From JB111 sp049856295 (GTDB lineage: Bacteria > Actinomycetota > Actinomycetes > Actinomycetales > Actinomycetaceae): a DNA stretch of 64,000 nt. Shown piece after piece: positions 8,571 to 17,692 of the stretch. The position numbers were made by a program, and so were the translations under genes. Below the pieces are notes generated by a model. The model searched no databases. It had not been told where the DNA came from and saw only the letters and a program-made list of their open reading frames with translations. Within the stretch, counting starts at the first letter, position 1. Each line of letters starts with the position of its first letter. The DNA lies in the NCBI RefSeq assembly GCF_049856295.1, contig NZ_JBNDMZ010000007.1, positions 1-64,000 of the forward strand. The letters run 5' to 3'.

Positions 8571-9271
8571 CCGCTGTCCCCCCGCCCGAGGCGGCCGACC
8601 CGATCCGGGTCGTGCTCGTCGACGACCAGCAGCTCGTTCGCGCGGGCTTCGCGCTCGTCATCGGCTCCCAGCCGGACATGACGGTGGTCGGCGAGGCGGG
8701 CGACGGCGCGCAGGCCCTGCGGATGCTCGCCGGCGTCGAGGCCGACGTCGTCCTCATGGACGTGCGGATGCCGAACCTCGACGGGCTCGCGGCCACGCGG
8801 GGCCTCGCCGAGCGCGCGGCCGGCGGAGGACGGGTGCCGAAGGTCGTCATCCTCACGACGTTCGACCTCGACGAGTACGTCCTCCAGGCGATCCGCGCCG
8901 GCGCGTCCGGCTTCCTCCTCAAGGACGCCCCGCCGGAGGACATGCTCGCCGCGATCCGCACCGTGCACGCGGGCGACGCGGTCATCGCCCCGAGCTCGAC
9001 GCGCCGCCTCATCGCGACCGTCGCCGACCTGCTGCCCGCCGAGGACCGCACTCCGCCGGCCGTCCTCGACGCCCTGACCGACCGCGAGCGCGAGGTGCTC
9101 GTCCTCATCGCCCGCGGCCGGTCGAACACGGAGATCGCGGCGGAGCTGTTCGTCGCCGAGGCGACCGTCAAGACGCACGTCGGGCGGATCCTCACCAAGC
9201 TCGACGTGCGCGACCGCGTGCAGGCGGTGGTGCTCGCCTACGAGACCGGGCTCGTCACGCCGGGTCGGTAG
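8567..9271 (+). CDS. LuxR/NarL-family response regulator
   Basis: A 234-aa regulator, cognate to the kinase upstream by its 4-nt overlap (GTGA). The receiver domain has the acidic pair in VLVDDQQLVRAGF, the phospho-acceptor Asp65 in VLMDVRMPNLDG, a Thr in ILTTFD and the Lys in FLLKDAPPE. The C-terminal LuxR helix-turn-helix (LTDREREVLVLIARGRSNTEIA) covers about residues 165-225. GAGAGGA upstream supports the GTG start. It probably controls the following ABC transporter genes. A three-copy 19-bp direct repeat covers its stop codon and the gap before the transporter. Confidence 0.95.
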   Translation: MTAVPPPEAADPIRVVLVDDQQLVRAGFALVIGSQPDMTVVGEAGDGAQALRMLAGVEADVVLMDVRMPNLDGLAATRGLAERAAGGGRVPKVVILTTFDLDEYVLQAIRAGASGFLLKDAPPEDMLAAIRTVHAGDAVIAPSSTRRLIATVADLLPAEDRTPPAVLDALTDREREVLVLIARGRSNTEIAAELFVAEATVKTHVGRILTKLDVRDRVQAVVLAYETGLVTPGR

Positions 9272-9318
9272 GTGGGCCGGGGCGAGGTAGGCGGGCCGGA
9301 CTGCGGTAGGTGGGCCGG
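9267..9318 (+). repeat. Three direct repeats, 19-bp period
   Basis: GGTAGGTGGGCCGG occurs at 9267-9280, as a one-base variant at 9286-9299 and again at 9305-9318, exactly 19 bp apart. It starts in the last codons of the response regulator and ends about 137 bp before the ATPase start. It could be an operator array for the regulator just upstream or part of the genome's habit of short tandem arrays. Confidence 0.75.
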
Positions 9319-9455
9319 GTGACCCGGCCGCCCGCGCGTACGACCCCGGGATGACGCCCGGACCGGACGAGGGGCCGACGACGACGCACCTCCCGCCTTC
9401 GTACCGTCGGGGCAGCGCCGGGACCAGGCCCGGCGCCGGAGCGACAAGGACCGCC

Positions 9456-10271
9456 ATGACCGCCGAGACCACGCCCGACCGCACGGGTGCCGACGACACG
9501 GGTGCCGACCCGCGCACCGACTCCCCCGGCGACGCCCCGGTGCTCCGCGCCCGCGGCCTGCGCAAGGTGCACGGTCGCGGGGACGCCTCCGTCACCGCGC
9601 TCGCCGGCGTCGACCTCGACATCGCGCCGGGGTCGTTCACCGCGATCATGGGGCCGTCCGGGTCGGGAAAGTCGACCCTGCTCCACCTGCTCGCAGGTCT
9701 CGACTCGGTGACGTCGGGGACGGTCCACCTGGGCGACACCGCGCTGACCTCCCTCGGGGACACGGCGCTCACGCTCCTGCGCCGCGAGCGGATGGGCTTC
9801 GTGTTCCAGTCGTTCAACCTGCTGCCGATGTACACGGCGCGGCAGAACATCCTCCTGCCCCTCGAGCTCGCCGGACGCGACGCGAACGAGGAGTGGCTGG
9901 TCCAGCTGGTCGACGTCCTCGGGCTCGGCGACCGCCTCACGCACCGGCCTGCCGAGCTGTCCGGCGGGCAGCAGCAGCGCGTCGCGATCGCCCGCGCGCT
10001 CGTCACCCGGCCCGACGTCGTCCTCGCCGACGAGCCCACCGGCAACCTCGACCTGCGCACCGGGTCCGAGGTGCTCGCGCTCCTGCGGACCTCGGTGCGC
10101 GAGCTCGGGCGCACGGTCGTCATGGTCACCCACGACCCCGGCGCCGCCGCGCACGCCGACCGCGTGGTCCTCATCGCCGACGGCCTCGTGCGCGGCGACA
10201 TCGACCACCCGACACCGTCCTCCGTCCTCGCCGGCCTCGATGCCCTGCGACCCGAGAACGAGGTGGCGTGA
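9456..10271 (+). CDS. ABC transporter ATP-binding protein (MacB/LolD type)
   Basis: A 271-aa ATPase that powers the adjacent FtsX-type permease. Walker A is GPSGSGKST, the Q-loop lies in FVFQSFNLLP, the signature is LSGGQQQR, Walker B is VVLADEPTG and the switch histidine is in VMVTHDP. The first 30 residues form a Thr/Asp/Pro-rich leader. Start 9456 has AAGGA 6 nt upstream; an in-frame ATG 105 nt earlier lacks one. Its stop overlaps the permease start (TGATG), so the two are translationally coupled. The substrate is unknown; MacB-type systems move peptides, lipids or antibiotics or act mechanically. Confidence 0.95.
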   Translation: MTAETTPDRTGADDTGADPRTDSPGDAPVLRARGLRKVHGRGDASVTALAGVDLDIAPGSFTAIMGPSGSGKSTLLHLLAGLDSVTSGTVHLGDTALTSLGDTALTLLRRERMGFVFQSFNLLPMYTARQNILLPLELAGRDANEEWLVQLVDVLGLGDRLTHRPAELSGGQQQRVAIARALVTRPDVVLADEPTGNLDLRTGSEVLALLRTSVRELGRTVVMVTHDPGAAAHADRVVLIADGLVRGDIDHPTPSSVLAGLDALRPENEVA

Positions 10272-12928
10272 TGCTGCGGCTCGCCGCGGGGCAGGCACGG
10301 CACTCGGTCGGCCGCCTCGCCGCCGCCGGGCTCGCGATCGTGCTCGCGTCGGCGTTCCTCACGCTCGCACTGCTCACCGGCCGCGCGGTCGACGACGGCG
10401 CCCGCGGGGTCCTGCGGGCGGCTCTCGGTCAGGCCGACATCGTCCTCAACGGGGTCGAGGTGGACCTCGAGGACCTCTCGGCCCTGCGGGAGGTCGACGG
10501 GGTCGCGCAGGCCACGCCGACGTTCACGACCTGGGTCGGCGTGGGCGCGGGCGACTCCGCCACCTGGCTCCCGCTCGCCGCCGCACCGGAGCCCGGGGCC
10601 GAGCCGCCCGTCGACCTCGTGGCCGGGACGTGGCCGACCGCCGAGGACGAGGTCGTGCTCAGCGAGGAGGCGAGCCTCTGGGCCGCCGCCGGTATCGGGG
10701 ACCCGCTCGAGGTCGGCGCGCAGACCGTCGACTCGGACGGCAACCCGGTCGAGGTCGACGGGACCGAGGTCGAGGTCGTCGGGATCGCCGAGGACCTCAG
10801 CCCGGTCCTCGGCATACCGACGACGACGATCTACGTGCCCGAGACGACCGCGTTCGAGCTCGCGCACGCGAGCGACGGCACGGGGGCGTGGGCGGTCGGC
10901 CTGTCGACACAGCCCGGGGCGGACGAGGACGCCGTCGCGTCCCGGGTGCTGGACGTCGCCCGGAGCACGGGGGCCGGCGGCGACCACGCCGTGACGGTCA
11001 CGGCCGACGAGTACGTCGACGCCCGCCTGCAGGAGGTCTTCGGGTTCCGGGACGTCATCGGCATGGCAACGCTCCTGTTCGCCGGCCTCGCCCTCGTCGT
11101 CGCGGGTCTCGTCATCGCCAACACCTTCCAGGTGCTCGTGGCCCAGCGGGCCCGGACCCTGGCGATGCTGCGGGCGGTCGGGGCGACGCGGCGGCAGGTG
11201 TGGGCCTCCGTGCTCGCCGAGGCGGCCGGGCTCGGCGTGGTCGCGAGCGTCGTCGGCGCCGCCCTCGGGTTCGGCGTCATGGCGCTCGCGCTGCGGCTGT
11301 GGAGCGACTCCGGGCGAGACCTCGGCATCCCACTCGCCGGGACGGTCGGGCCGAGCCCGACGACGATCGCGCTCCCAGTCGTCGTCGGCACGGTCGTCAC
11401 CGTCCTCGCAGCGCTGCCCCCGGCAAGGCGGGCGAGCGCCGTCGCGCCCGTCGAGGCGATGCGGCCCGCGCAGGCGCCGACGCTCCTGCGCGGCTCGCCG
11501 GCGCGTCGGGCCTGGGGGATCGCCCTCGCCGCCGCGGGCGTGGCCGCGATGACCGGGGCGCTCGTCGTCGCTGCGCAGCTCGGCGAGGGGACCCCGGCCG
11601 ACTCGACGATCCTGCTGATGATCGGCCTGCTCGTGCTCGGCGTCGCGCTGCTCGGCCTCGGCCTGCTCGTCGGGCTCGTGTTCGTGGTCCCGCTCGTCGC
11701 GCGGGTGCTCGGCGCGGTCCTGGCCGTGCTCTCCCCCGGGCCGGCGCGCGCCACCGTGCGCCTCGCCACCGCGAACGCGACCCGCAACCCGCGCCGGACG
11801 TCCGCGACGACGATGGCGCTGGTCATCGGGATCGGCCTGGTCACCGGGGTGACGACGGGGACCGAGTCCGTCCGGGCGTCGTTGGAGCAGGAGCTGTCCT
11901 CCCGGTTCCCCGTCGACGTGGCCGTCCACAACCCCGCCTACGGTTCCGACGGGCCGGTCGCGCTCGAGGAGGACGTGCTCGCGGCGGTCGAGTCCGTTCC
12001 CGGGCTGGCCGCGACGATGCAGGTGACGTCCGCCGACCTCGTGATCGAGGTCGGCCCGGGCACTGCCGCCGGCGACGCGGGAGCGGTCGGCATCGGCTCG
12101 ATCGTCTACGGCGTGCCGCCGGAGGCGGAGGACGTCCTGCGGGACGGGCTGCCCGAGGGGCTGACGGACGAGTCCGTGGTGCTGCCGGCGTCCCGGGCGC
12201 GCGAGCTCGGCGTCGAGGGCGGCGACACGGTGCTCGTCGGCCTGCCGGACCCGCAGACGTGGGAGCTCGACGAGTCCACGCAGCGGGAGATGACGGTCGT
12301 CGTCACGCAGCACGGGGACTCGCCGCTGCTGACGGAGCACGCCGTTCGCTCCCTCCTCCCCGACGCGGTTCCCTCTGCGGTGTGGGCGCGCATCGACGAC
12401 GCGGCGGACGTCGAGGACGTGGTCACCGACGTCCGCGAGGCCGGACGGGCCACGGCGACGGCCGGGGCGTCGGTCGCGGTCGAGGGGTCCGGCGAGGAGC
12501 GGCTCGTGTACGACGAGGCGATCGACCGGGTGCTCGTCGTCGTCGTGGGCCTGCTGGCCGTGTCGGTCGTCATCGCGCTCGTCGGCGTCGCGAACACGCT
12601 CTCGCTGTCGGTCGTCGAGCGGCGACGGGAGATCGCGACGCTGCGGGCCGTGGGGATGACCAGGCGTCAGGTCCGGGGGGCGCTCGCCACCGAGGGGGTG
12701 CTGCTGACCGTGGTCGGGACGGGGGTCGGCGCGGCGTTCGGGCTCGCGGCCGGATGGGTCGGCATCACGTGCCTGCTCGCCGCCACCGAGCTCGCCACGC
12801 TCGCCGTCCCGTGGGCCGGGCTCGGGCTCACGCTCGTCGTCGCCCTGGTCGCGGGCGTGGTCGCGTCCGTGCTGCCGGCGCGCAGCGCGCTGGGGGTCTC
12901 GCCGGTGGCGGCGCTCGGGGCGGAGTAG
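10271..12928 (+). CDS. FtsX-like ABC transporter permease
   Basis: An 885-aa membrane protein with two FtsX-like modules. An N-terminal helix anchors a periplasmic MacB-PCD-like domain (about residues 35-240). Three helices with the FtsX signature region (QRARTLAMLRAVGATRRQV) follow, then a middle set of helices and a second extracytoplasmic domain. A final FtsX module starts at about residue 755 (ERRREIATLRAVGMTRRQV). This duplicated layout is usual for actinobacterial permeases encoded beside NarL-type two-component systems. It is the last gene of the putative five-gene unit from 7113. Confidence 0.93.
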   Translation: MLRLAAGQARHSVGRLAAAGLAIVLASAFLTLALLTGRAVDDGARGVLRAALGQADIVLNGVEVDLEDLSALREVDGVAQATPTFTTWVGVGAGDSATWLPLAAAPEPGAEPPVDLVAGTWPTAEDEVVLSEEASLWAAAGIGDPLEVGAQTVDSDGNPVEVDGTEVEVVGIAEDLSPVLGIPTTTIYVPETTAFELAHASDGTGAWAVGLSTQPGADEDAVASRVLDVARSTGAGGDHAVTVTADEYVDARLQEVFGFRDVIGMATLLFAGLALVVAGLVIANTFQVLVAQRARTLAMLRAVGATRRQVWASVLAEAAGLGVVASVVGAALGFGVMALALRLWSDSGRDLGIPLAGTVGPSPTTIALPVVVGTVVTVLAALPPARRASAVAPVEAMRPAQAPTLLRGSPARRAWGIALAAAGVAAMTGALVVAAQLGEGTPADSTILLMIGLLVLGVALLGLGLLVGLVFVVPLVARVLGAVLAVLSPGPARATVRLATANATRNPRRTSATTMALVIGIGLVTGVTTGTESVRASLEQELSSRFPVDVAVHNPAYGSDGPVALEEDVLAAVESVPGLAATMQVTSADLVIEVGPGTAAGDAGAVGIGSIVYGVPPEAEDVLRDGLPEGLTDESVVLPASRARELGVEGGDTVLVGLPDPQTWELDESTQREMTVVVTQHGDSPLLTEHAVRSLLPDAVPSAVWARIDDAADVEDVVTDVREAGRATATAGASVAVEGSGEERLVYDEAIDRVLVVVVGLLAVSVVIALVGVANTLSLSVVERRREIATLRAVGMTRRQVRGALATEGVLLTVVGTGVGAAFGLAAGWVGITCLLAATELATLAVPWAGLGLTLVVALVAGVVASVLPARSALGVSPVAALGAE

Positions 12929-13116
12929 GACGTCGGGCCGGACGGGCGGACGGGCCGGCGGTGTGTGAGGCCGGTGCGCGGGGCCACGGAGGTTCGTCGG
13001 AGGGCGCGTGGGGCCGCGGAGGTCCACGGACACCCGCGCCTGTGACCTGCGGCCTCGCGCGCGGCTGTCCACAGGGGCGCGGCGAGCGGTCGGCGGCGCG
13101 CGGGATCGTCGGTGGC

Positions 13117-16100
13117 ATGCCCGAGCCGCCCCCTGCCTCCGCGACGGACCCGGAGGACCTGTCCGCCGTGCTCGCGGCCGACCGCCTCGCGGTGGTCGAC
13201 TCCGGGCCGGGGGTCGGGCGGATCGTCGCCGTCGGACCCTCCCCCGTCCGGGTCGGTCGCGGTCCGGACCGGGTCGATCTCGGGGACGCCCGGCTCTCGC
13301 GGGACCACCTCGAGCTGCGGGCACGGTCCGGCCGGGTCGAGGCGCGCGACCCGGGGTCCCGGCACGGCACCCGGCGGGCGGGTCGACGGATCGGTGAGCG
13401 GCGAGGTGGGCGCGCGGTCGGCGCGCGCTGGGAGTCGGTCCCCCTCGGATCGGTGCTCCTCGCGGGCGCCGGCGCGGTGCGCGTGACCGTTGGCGCGGGG
13501 CGGCTCGTCGCGCCGCGGCCGGTCGTCCTCCCGCCCGGTGGCCGCCGGGGCCTGCGCGCGCTCGCCCGGCTCGCGCCGATGCTGCTGGCGCCGCTCGTCA
13601 TGGTGCCCCTGCTCATGGGCTCCTCGGCCGGGCCGTGGCGGTTCGCGATCCTCGCCGTCCCGCTGGTCGCGGTGGGGATCTGGCTGCTGTCGGAGCGCGA
13701 GCCGGGCGCCCGCGTACCGCCCCGGCCGGGCGCCGCCGAGGTCCTGCTCCTCGCGGGCGCCGGGGTGCGGCCCACGGACGGGCCCGGGGACGTCCTCGTC
13801 CTGCGGATCGCGTCGGGCGCCGCGCGGGTGCGTCGTCGTCGGGGTGAGCTGCGCGTGAACCCGGGGGACGCCGTCGGTCTCACGGGGCCGGGCGCCGCCC
13901 GCCTCGCACGCTGGCTGCTCGCCCAGGTGCTCACCCACGAGCCGACCGCGACGGCGGACGTGCCCGCCGGGTGGGTGGTGCCGTCGTCACGCCGGCCGGT
14001 CGGTGACGCCGGGGCCGGGTCCCGTGCGGGTCCGCGGGGGGCGCCGTGGCACGTGTCGGTGGTGGTGGCCGGACCCGGTGACCGGGCTCCCGACCCGCCC
14101 CGCGACCGCCGCCACCTCGTCCTCGTGGTCGCGGACGGCCGGCCACCCGCGTGGCGCACCGCGACCATCGGCGCGGACGAGCACGCGGGCGTCTCGCCGG
14201 CCTGGTCGCGGCGGCACGCCCGGGCGCTCGAGACGTCCGGGGCGGCCGGGGACGCGCTGCCCACGAGCGTCCTCCTCACCGACCTGCTCGGACCGGTCAC
14301 ACCGGCCGCGGTGCGCCGCCGCTGGTCGGTGTCGTCGGGCCTGCGGGCGTCCGTCGGCCTGGGGGCGCACGGGCCCGTGGCGATCGACCTCGTCGCCGAC
14401 GGGCCGCACGCCCTCGTGGCCGGGGCGACGGGCGCGGGCAAGTCCGAGGCGCTCACCGCCTGGCTCGTGGCGCTCGCGGCCACCCGGTCACCGGCGGACC
14501 TCGCGATGATCCTCGTCGACTACAAGGGCGGGTCCGCGTTCACACCGCTCGCCCCGCTGCCGCACGTGGCCGCGGTCCTCACCGACCTCGAGCCCGCCGC
14601 CACGCTCCGGGCACTCGCCTCGCTCGGCGCCGAGCTGCGCCGCCGGGAGGTCGTCCTCGCCGAGGCCGGGGCGAAGGACGTCGCCGACCTGCACGCGCGC
14701 GGGGGCGCGATGCCGCGGCTGCTCGTCGTCGTCGACGAGTTCCGGGCACTCGCCGACGATCATCCGGCCCTGCTCGCCGACCTCGTCCGGCTCGCCGCCC
14801 AGGGGCGCTCTCTCGGGCTGCACCTCGTGCTCGCCACGCAGCGCCCGTCGGGGATCGTCGGGCCGGACGTGCGGGCGAACATCACGGTGCGGCTCTGCCT
14901 GCGGGTACTCGAGGCCGCGGACTCGCGCGACGTCGTCGGGACCGCGCGGGCCGCCGAGCTCCCCGCCGTGCCGGGTCGGGCCGTGCTACGCACCGGGGTG
15001 CCCGAGGAGGTCCAGGTGTCCTGGCTGGGGCCGGCGGGATCGGGGCTCCCGTCCGATGCCGTGGCGGCGATCCGGGCGGCCGCCGACGGCGCGGCGCCAC
15101 CCGCCGTGCCCTGGGCACCTGCGCTTCCGGAGCGGATCGGGCCGGGCGGGATCAACCCCGCGACCGGGGCGCCGATCTCGTCGACCACCGCGGCGCTCGT
15201 CGACGAGCCGGATCGCCTCACGCTCGAGCCGTGGGAGTGGGACGGGTCGGCGCTGCTCGTGCTCGGCGGACCGGGCACCGGGCGGACGACCGCGCTGCGC
15301 GCGCTGGGCGCCGCGGCGGGGGCGGCCGGTCGGCGCGTGCACGTGGTGGGCGGGCCGGCCGCGGTCGGGTCCGGTAGTGCCACGGCGACGATCGCCCCGA
15401 CCGGAGACCCGCGCCTGGTGCTCCGGCTGCTCGAGCTGCTCGGGTCGGCGGACTCGACTCCCGGTCAGGTGCTGCTCGTCGACGACGTCGAGCTTCTCCT
15501 CGACCGTCTCGACACCGCGCTCGGGCCCGGCCAGTCGCTCGCCGCCCTGCCCGTCGCCCTGCGGTCGGTGCTCGCACGGGGTCACCATCTTGCGCTCGCC
15601 GGGGCGCCGGCGAGCGCCTCGGCCCGGTGGGCGGAGGTCGGGCGGGCCCGGCTCGTGCTCAGCCCGCGCGACGTCACGGAGGCCACGCTCGCCGGGGTCG
15701 ACCGCGCGATGACGGTCGGGGCGGCGGTGCCCGGTCGGGCGGTGCTCGTGCGGCCGGCCGGTCAGCGGGTGGTCCAGGTCGTCGACGCCGCACCGGCGCT
15801 GCCCGGGGAACCCGCGGGGGACGTCGGGGGCGTGACGACAGGGACAGGCGTTCCTCTCCTCCGCCCGCTCCCCCGCACGGCCACCGACCTGGCGCTCACC
15901 GCGGCCGAACGGGCCGGTACCGAGGTGTGTGTCGGCGTCGGGGGCGACGACGCAGGTCCGGTGGCCGTGCCGTTCCCGCCCGGCGGGACGCTCCTCGTGG
16001 TGGGGCCGGCGGGATCGGGGCGGTCGACCGCGCTGGGGAACGTTGCCGGGCGCCTGACCCGTGCCGGTCATCGGGTCGTCCGGGTACGTACAGGCGGCGG

Positions 16101-16530
16101 CACGGGCCCGGTCGGCTCAGCGGCGGTCGGCGCGGGCACGGTCGACGCAGTTGACGTCGGTGCAGCGGCGGTCGGCGCGGAGGATGTCGTCGTCGGGGAT
16201 GTCGTCGTGGTCGACGACCTCGACCGACTCACCGGCCCCGAGCTCGATGAGGTCGCCGCGCTCCCGTCGCGCGGCGCGCGGGTGGTCGCGGCCGCCGCGA
16301 CCCTGGCCGTGCTCTCCGCGCACCGCCCGCCGCTGTCGACGTGGCCGGTTGGCGCGCTCCTGGTGCTCCGCCCGGATCTGCCGCTGTCGGCCCGGCTCGT
16401 GCCCGGCGGTCTCGGCGACGGCGCCGATCCACTCGCAGCAACAGTTCCGGGGCGGGCGGCACTGGTCCGTTCCGGCCGCGCGACGCCGGTCCAGCTCGTG
16501 CACGGCGCCCTCGACCCGGACGGCCGATGA
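13117..16530 (+). CDS. FHA domain-FtsK/SpoIIIE (EccC/EssC-like) ATPase
   Basis: A 1137-aa protein built like the type VII secretion motor EccC/EssC. The N-terminal FHA domain (about 25-110) has VRVGRGPD, LSRDHLEL and DPGSRHGT, implying phosphothreonine binding. Two helices follow (about 145-190), then three P-loop modules. The first is intact: GATGAGKS at 436-443, LVDYKGGSAF and Walker B LLVVVDEF. The second (GGPGTGRTT, about 717) and third (GPAGSGRST, 963-971) carry Arg in place of the Walker A Lys, so they are probably degenerate. No WXG100 substrate, EccB, EccD or EccE gene lies nearby. A secretion role is inferred from architecture. Near 16117-16180 a short Ala/Val/Gly-coding repeat is duplicated. 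Confidence 0.85.
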   Translation: MPEPPPASATDPEDLSAVLAADRLAVVDSGPGVGRIVAVGPSPVRVGRGPDRVDLGDARLSRDHLELRARSGRVEARDPGSRHGTRRAGRRIGERRGGRAVGARWESVPLGSVLLAGAGAVRVTVGAGRLVAPRPVVLPPGGRRGLRALARLAPMLLAPLVMVPLLMGSSAGPWRFAILAVPLVAVGIWLLSEREPGARVPPRPGAAEVLLLAGAGVRPTDGPGDVLVLRIASGAARVRRRRGELRVNPGDAVGLTGPGAARLARWLLAQVLTHEPTATADVPAGWVVPSSRRPVGDAGAGSRAGPRGAPWHVSVVVAGPGDRAPDPPRDRRHLVLVVADGRPPAWRTATIGADEHAGVSPAWSRRHARALETSGAAGDALPTSVLLTDLLGPVTPAAVRRRWSVSSGLRASVGLGAHGPVAIDLVADGPHALVAGATGAGKSEALTAWLVALAATRSPADLAMILVDYKGGSAFTPLAPLPHVAAVLTDLEPAATLRALASLGAELRRREVVLAEAGAKDVADLHARGGAMPRLLVVVDEFRALADDHPALLADLVRLAAQGRSLGLHLVLATQRPSGIVGPDVRANITVRLCLRVLEAADSRDVVGTARAAELPAVPGRAVLRTGVPEEVQVSWLGPAGSGLPSDAVAAIRAAADGAAPPAVPWAPALPERIGPGGINPATGAPISSTTAALVDEPDRLTLEPWEWDGSALLVLGGPGTGRTTALRALGAAAGAAGRRVHVVGGPAAVGSGSATATIAPTGDPRLVLRLLELLGSADSTPGQVLLVDDVELLLDRLDTALGPGQSLAALPVALRSVLARGHHLALAGAPASASARWAEVGRARLVLSPRDVTEATLAGVDRAMTVGAAVPGRAVLVRPAGQRVVQVVDAAPALPGEPAGDVGGVTTGTGVPLLRPLPRTATDLALTAAERAGTEVCVGVGGDDAGPVAVPFPPGGTLLVVGPAGSGRSTALGNVAGRLTRAGHRVVRVRTGGGTGPVGSAAVGAGTVDAVDVGAAAVGAEDVVVGDVVVVDDLDRLTGPELDEVAALPSRGARVVAAAATLAVLSAHRPPLSTWPVGALLVLRPDLPLSARLVPGGLGDGADPLAATVPGRAALVRSGRATPVQLVHGALDPDGR

Positions 16531-16543
16531 CCCGCCCCCTGTG

Positions 16544-16761
16544 TCGAGGGTGCGGGTGAGCCCCCACGTGCACGAGCCACACTCTCGACCCCGAGCCGCA
16601 CTCTCGACCGAAACGGACACCCCGACCGGGTTCATCGAGAGTGCGGTTGGGGACCCAACCGCAATCTCGACATGCACGAACCGCAATCTCGACGAAGGAC
16701 GCCCTGAGCCACACTCTCGACCACGAACCGCAATCTCGACGCGCACCAACCGCAATCTCGA
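16544..16761. repeat. TCGAGAKTGCGG repeats, cluster 3 (about 9 copies)
   Basis: The whole gap between two convergent genes is made of this repeat. Forward cores lie at 16544 (one-base variant) and 16635. Reverse cores start at 16577 (variant), 16596, 16659, 16681, 16709 (variant), 16728 and 16750. Spacing is mainly 19-22 bp. Both the CCGCACTCTCGA and CCGCAATCTCGA forms are present. Confidence 0.9.
16635..16670. terminator. Hairpin made of two opposed repeat copies
   Basis: A 16-base arm at 16635-16650 and its near-perfect complement at 16655-16670 (one mismatch) flank a four-base loop. It sits between convergent 3' ends and would fold in either transcript, so it may terminate both. There is no U tract, as is common in actinobacteria. 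Confidence 0.45.
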
Positions 16762-16773
16762 CGAAAGGCGGGG

Positions 16774-17172
16774 TCAGCGCGCCGGGCGGTAGCGCATGAA
16801 CGCCCGGGAGGCCGGCCACAGGATCGCCCCGACGCCGACGAGGCAGGTGAGCGCCGCGGCGATCGCACCGGCGAGCGGCAGGCCGATCGTCAGCACCGAG
16901 ACACCCGCGAGGATCCACCACGTGATCAGCGCGCCGCGCACCGCGGCCCGCCCCTGCCCCACCGCACGGGCACCGAGCACGAGGAGGACCGCCACCGCGA
17001 CGTAGAGGACCCCGAGCATGACCACGGTCGAGCGCACGACCACCTCGCCCGAGACGAGGTCGACCACGAGCCCACCGGCCACGACGAGGAGGGCCACCGC
17101 CTGGAGGAGGCACACGACCTGCACGATGCGGACGGAGGTCGGGACGGTCGGGGAGCTCGTCGGGGTCGGCAC
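16774..17172 (-). CDS. Small four-helix membrane protein
   Basis: A 132-aa protein of unknown function with four predicted membrane helices at about residues 14-37, 46-67, 78-98 and 100-122, short loops and an Arg-rich end (RAFMRYRPAR). I do not recognise a family. The GTG at 17172 is preceded by TAGGGT with a six-base gap, the leaderless pattern seen repeatedly in this window. It stands alone: whiB1 is divergent and the EccC-like gene convergent. Usual high-GC codon use makes it a credible gene. Confidence 0.7.
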   Translation of the reverse strand: MPTPTSSPTVPTSVRIVQVVCLLQAVALLVVAGGLVVDLVSGEVVVRSTVVMLGVLYVAVAVLLVLGARAVGQGRAAVRGALITWWILAGVSVLTIGLPLAGAIAAALTCLVGVGAILWPASRAFMRYRPAR

Positions 17173-17254
17173 GGCGCCACCCTAGGTCGTCGAGCGTCGG
17201 CTACCACGACGTGTCCGGCGGGTGTACGGACGGGGAGGAGACGCCCGTCATGCT

Positions 17255-17284
17255 GTGAGCAAACCCACGCTGCTCACCTGAGCA
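17255..17284. promoter_or_regulatory. Possible operator upstream of whiB1
   Basis: GTGAGCA at 17255-17261 is mirrored by TGCTCAC at 17271-17277, and a further TGAGCA lies at 17279-17284. The three half-sites lie in the 241-bp gap between the divergent membrane protein and whiB1. The spacing does not match a Crp site, so the binding protein is unknown. Confidence 0.35.
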
Positions 17285-17413
17285 AGGCGCGAGACGGAGC
17301 CTTGTGGGGCGATGGTGCGCGTGGGATTGTTGGTGCTCGCAGCGACTACATACATCGCACGGCGAACACCCCCGACAACCGGTTCGGGCAGCCGTGCGTG
17401 CTTGGAGGAACAA

Positions 17414-17662
17414 GTGGACTGGCGTCACCGAGCCGCATGTCTGACCGAGGACCCGGAGCTCTTCTTCCCGATCGGGAACACGGGCCCGGCCGTCGTCCAG
17501 ATCGAGGCGGCGAAGGCGGTCTGTGCCTCCTGCTCGGTGGTCGACACCTGCCTCAAGTGGGCGATGGAGAACAACCAGGACTCCGGCGTCTGGGGCGGAC
17601 TCTCCGAGGACGAGCGCCGCGCGCTCAAGCGCCGCACCGCCCGCGCCCGCCGCGCCGGCTGA
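17414..17662 (+). CDS. whiB1: Iron-sulfur transcription regulator WhiB1
   Basis: An 82-aa Wbl protein. Four cysteines to hold a [4Fe-4S] cluster are at positions 9, 37, 40 and 46, followed by the GVWGG turn and a basic C terminus (RRALKRRTARARRAG). VDWRHRAACLTEDPELFFP and the remainder closely resemble mycobacterial WhiB1, an essential NO-responsive regulator that binds the major sigma factor. Translation should begin at the GTG at 17414, with GGAGGA 4 nt upstream; the longer reading has no family similarity. Confidence 0.95.
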   Translation: MDWRHRAACLTEDPELFFPIGNTGPAVVQIEAAKAVCASCSVVDTCLKWAMENNQDSGVWGGLSEDERRALKRRTARARRAG

Positions 17663-17692
17663 CCTCCCCCGCGCCTCCGGCGCCTCCCGCGC

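Noticed and set aside
7856..13324. 1822-codon open frame on the minus strand
   Set aside because: Antisense shadow of the response regulator, ABC transporter and FtsK genes; composition rich in Arg, Pro and Gly with no domain.
16117..17113. Open frames on both strands through repeat arrays, with recurring RDCGS and VEIAVR words
   Set aside because: The words come from the 22-bp repeat read in shifting frames without stops; codon use and lack of starts argue against genes. The same holds at 26467-26664, 41968-42585 and 53169-53522.
17255..17284. Crp site upstream of whiB1
   Set aside because: Half-sites TGTGA and TCAC are too far apart for Crp; kept only as an unassigned operator.
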